Positions 21,109 through 22,171 of a stretch of DNA of 22,171 nucleotides are shown piece after piece; position 1 is the first letter of the stretch, and the number at the start of each line of letters is the position of its first letter. Source of the stretch: Schizophyllum amplum (taxonomy: Eukaryota > Basidiomycota > Agaricomycetes > Agaricales > Schizophyllaceae); contig VDMD01000254.1 of NCBI GenBank assembly GCA_007026445.1, positions 1-22,171 of the forward strand, given 5' to 3'. Made by a program: the position numbers and the translations under genes. A model generated the notes under the pieces. That model ran no database searches. It worked only from the letters and a program-made list of their open reading frames with translations, and was not told the origin of the DNA.

Positions 21109-21621
21109 ATGGCTGCCGCTGAGAGCCTCGCCCCCATCCTGTCGCTGCTCTCGTTCTCTTGCGGGTACTGCGTTGTCCACAGTCTGCTCACCTATGGGCA
21201 GCTGCCGCAAGCGCGGTCGGTCGATCATCACATATGCAGCTGCACCTCCATATCGCCCCACGAGCGCCCTCTCGTTCGGCAGCTCATCACACACATCCGT
21301 CACCATTGGCGTACGAGGGCCTGCTACACTTGCCATCTACCTAGCATCGTCCACGTTCCGGCTTATGGTCGGTGGTTTCAGTCCGGCGTTGACCATCCCC
21401 ACGCGCACCTGGTTCCCCAGGCCCTGTGGGCGATTCGGTTCCTCGACGGGCACGTCTACCGACAGGCCATGCATGCTCTCTCGGTGCACTCCAGTGGACA
21501 CTCGTGGGACACGCCAGAGCAGCTAGCCCTCTGGATCAGCGACCCCCAAGCCACCCAGGACGGCAACAGCGCGATCGCGCTCGTTCGGTTCCTCCAAACC
21601 GAGTTTAATCTGTCTCCTTAA
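21109..21621 (+). CDS. Small Cys/His-rich protein, unknown function
   Basis: A single exon of 170 aa from ATG 21109 to TAA. It has CGYC near residue 19, HHICSC, an Arg/His-rich stretch, then ACYTCHLPS and a Trp/His-containing region (GRWFQSG, ALWAIRFLD). The paired CxxC and CxC motifs suggest zinc binding. The CY.CHLP motif reminds me of short ORFs found beside helicase-type genes in agaricomycete genomes; this is from memory and weak. It starts 120 bp after the host gene on the same strand, so the two might have travelled together. No signal peptide is evident. Composition is more protein-like than the shadow frames over the same bases. Confidence 0.5.
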   Translation: MAAAESLAPILSLLSFSCGYCVVHSLLTYGQLPQARSVDHHICSCTSISPHERPLVRQLITHIRHHWRTRACYTCHLPSIVHVPAYGRWFQSGVDHPHAHLVPQALWAIRFLDGHVYRQAMHALSVHSSGHSWDTPEQLALWISDPQATQDGNSAIALVRFLQTEFNLSP

Positions 21622-22009
21622 CCGGTGAGCGACGGCCTCCGCGCTCGACGCGTTCCGCTCTCTGATCTTCTTATCCAGCACACCGCGCAGCCGTCCGCGT
21701 GCCAGCCCTGTTCCTCGCCACATTCTTCAAGCCTGTTGTCGACATGTAGTAGCTCAGCTCCCCTCCACGATTGCCGTCGGCCATCTTGTAGGCAACTTAC
21801 ATACCGATCAAATGAGAACACGCCGTGCCCTCGCGCGTTCCGATCTTTACCCGCCCGCATCTCAGGCACCACATCCGCCCTCTCAATTTCAGCAACCCCG
21901 TTTGTGCCCTGTCTCTTTTTGTATCTTGATATCTTCCCCCCCCCCACTTCTTGTCGTCCACTGCCATCTTCTCCCCTCCCAAGCCTTCAACGCAGCACGA
22001 AGCGGCCCC
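21622..22009 (+). promoter_or_regulatory. Pyrimidine-rich upstream region of the right-edge gene
   Basis: Strong C/T bias on the plus strand, including a run of nine C near 21940 and repeated CTTC and CTCC words. This is common just upstream of basidiomycete genes. Open frames here are Ser/Pro-rich by composition and are not believed to be genes. Confidence 0.4.
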
Positions 22010-22171
22010 ATGCCTGCGGTGAGCGATGGTCTGCTCCGATTAGCTCGCGTCCTTTCCTGATCTTATCATTCATAGCACGATCAGCGCACGGGAGACGTCC
22101 TTGAGCAGCCCACACGCACACCCTCGCCCGGTGTCGGATCCTCGCAGCAGCCACCGTTTTCATCCACCGTG
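22010..22171 (+). CDS. Start of an unknown gene cut by the window edge
   Basis: ATG at 22010 begins a 9-nt first exon (22010-22018), then an intron 22019-22075 (GTGAGC to CATAG, possible CTGAT branch). A second exon follows, open to the edge (22076-22171, 32 codons), Pro/Ser/Gln-rich (RTPSPGVGSSQQP). The pyrimidine-rich DNA before it fits a promoter. Too little is visible to name a product. Confidence 0.4.

Noticed and set aside
1..22171. CRISPR array, prokaryotic operons or rRNA
   Set aside because: Spliced genes and fungal families indicate a nuclear fungal genome; no spaced direct repeats of CRISPR type or rRNA-like sequence were seen.

Overview
The window looks like nuclear DNA of an agaricomycete (basidiomycete) fungus. 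It is GC-rich, and its genes are split by many introns of about 43-62 bases that mostly begin GTGCGT, GTAAGT, GTACGT or GTATGT. It carries a KDZ (Kyakuja/Dileera/Zisupton) transposase next to a TET/JBP-type 2-oxoglutarate dioxygenase gene. That pairing is known to be expanded in basidiomycetes (Iyer and co-workers, from memory). The species cannot be named from the sequence.

The central object is a 13.2-kb transposon, about 6103-19350. It is bounded by inverted repeats of about 254 bp that differ at one position. Inside are four genes whose exon phases all close without a stop or frameshift: (1) a minus-strand KDZ transposase of 10 exons and about 1112 aa (6435-10225); (2) a plus-strand TET/JBP dioxygenase of 5 exons and about 530 aa (10405-12361), sharing a 179-bp divergent promoter with the transposase; (3) a plus-strand gene of unknown function (about 13789-15149) with what looks like a repeated ~50-residue domain; (4) a plus-strand gene of about 1019 aa (15418-18783) with a divergent HMG-box-like segment, a long charged linker and a conserved-looking Trp-rich C-terminus, whose last intron is best read as GC-AG. 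The element therefore looks complete and recently inserted.

The element sits inside another gene, leaving a 5' part (2206-6098) and a 3' part (19357-20988). That host gene has a cysteine-rich segment, a second putative 2OG-Fe(II) dioxygenase fold (HxD, distal His and Arg), a chromodomain and a Cys-rich, Lys/Ala-rich tail. It also has a one-base frameshift between the HxD motif and the distal His. So a transposon carrying a DNA-modification enzyme has broken a chromodomain protein that itself looks like a dioxygenase.

Left of the host gene (1-2205) is non-coding, repeat-rich DNA: an inverted (GGTTCGG)-type block at about 537-700 and a degenerate tandem array at about 715-1380 with tRNA-like box A and box B motifs on the minus strand. 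Right of it are a small Cys/His-rich ORF (21109-21621), a pyrimidine-rich stretch, and the start of a further gene cut off by the window edge (22010 onwards). All gene models were built by eye from splice signals and phase. No database search was possible.
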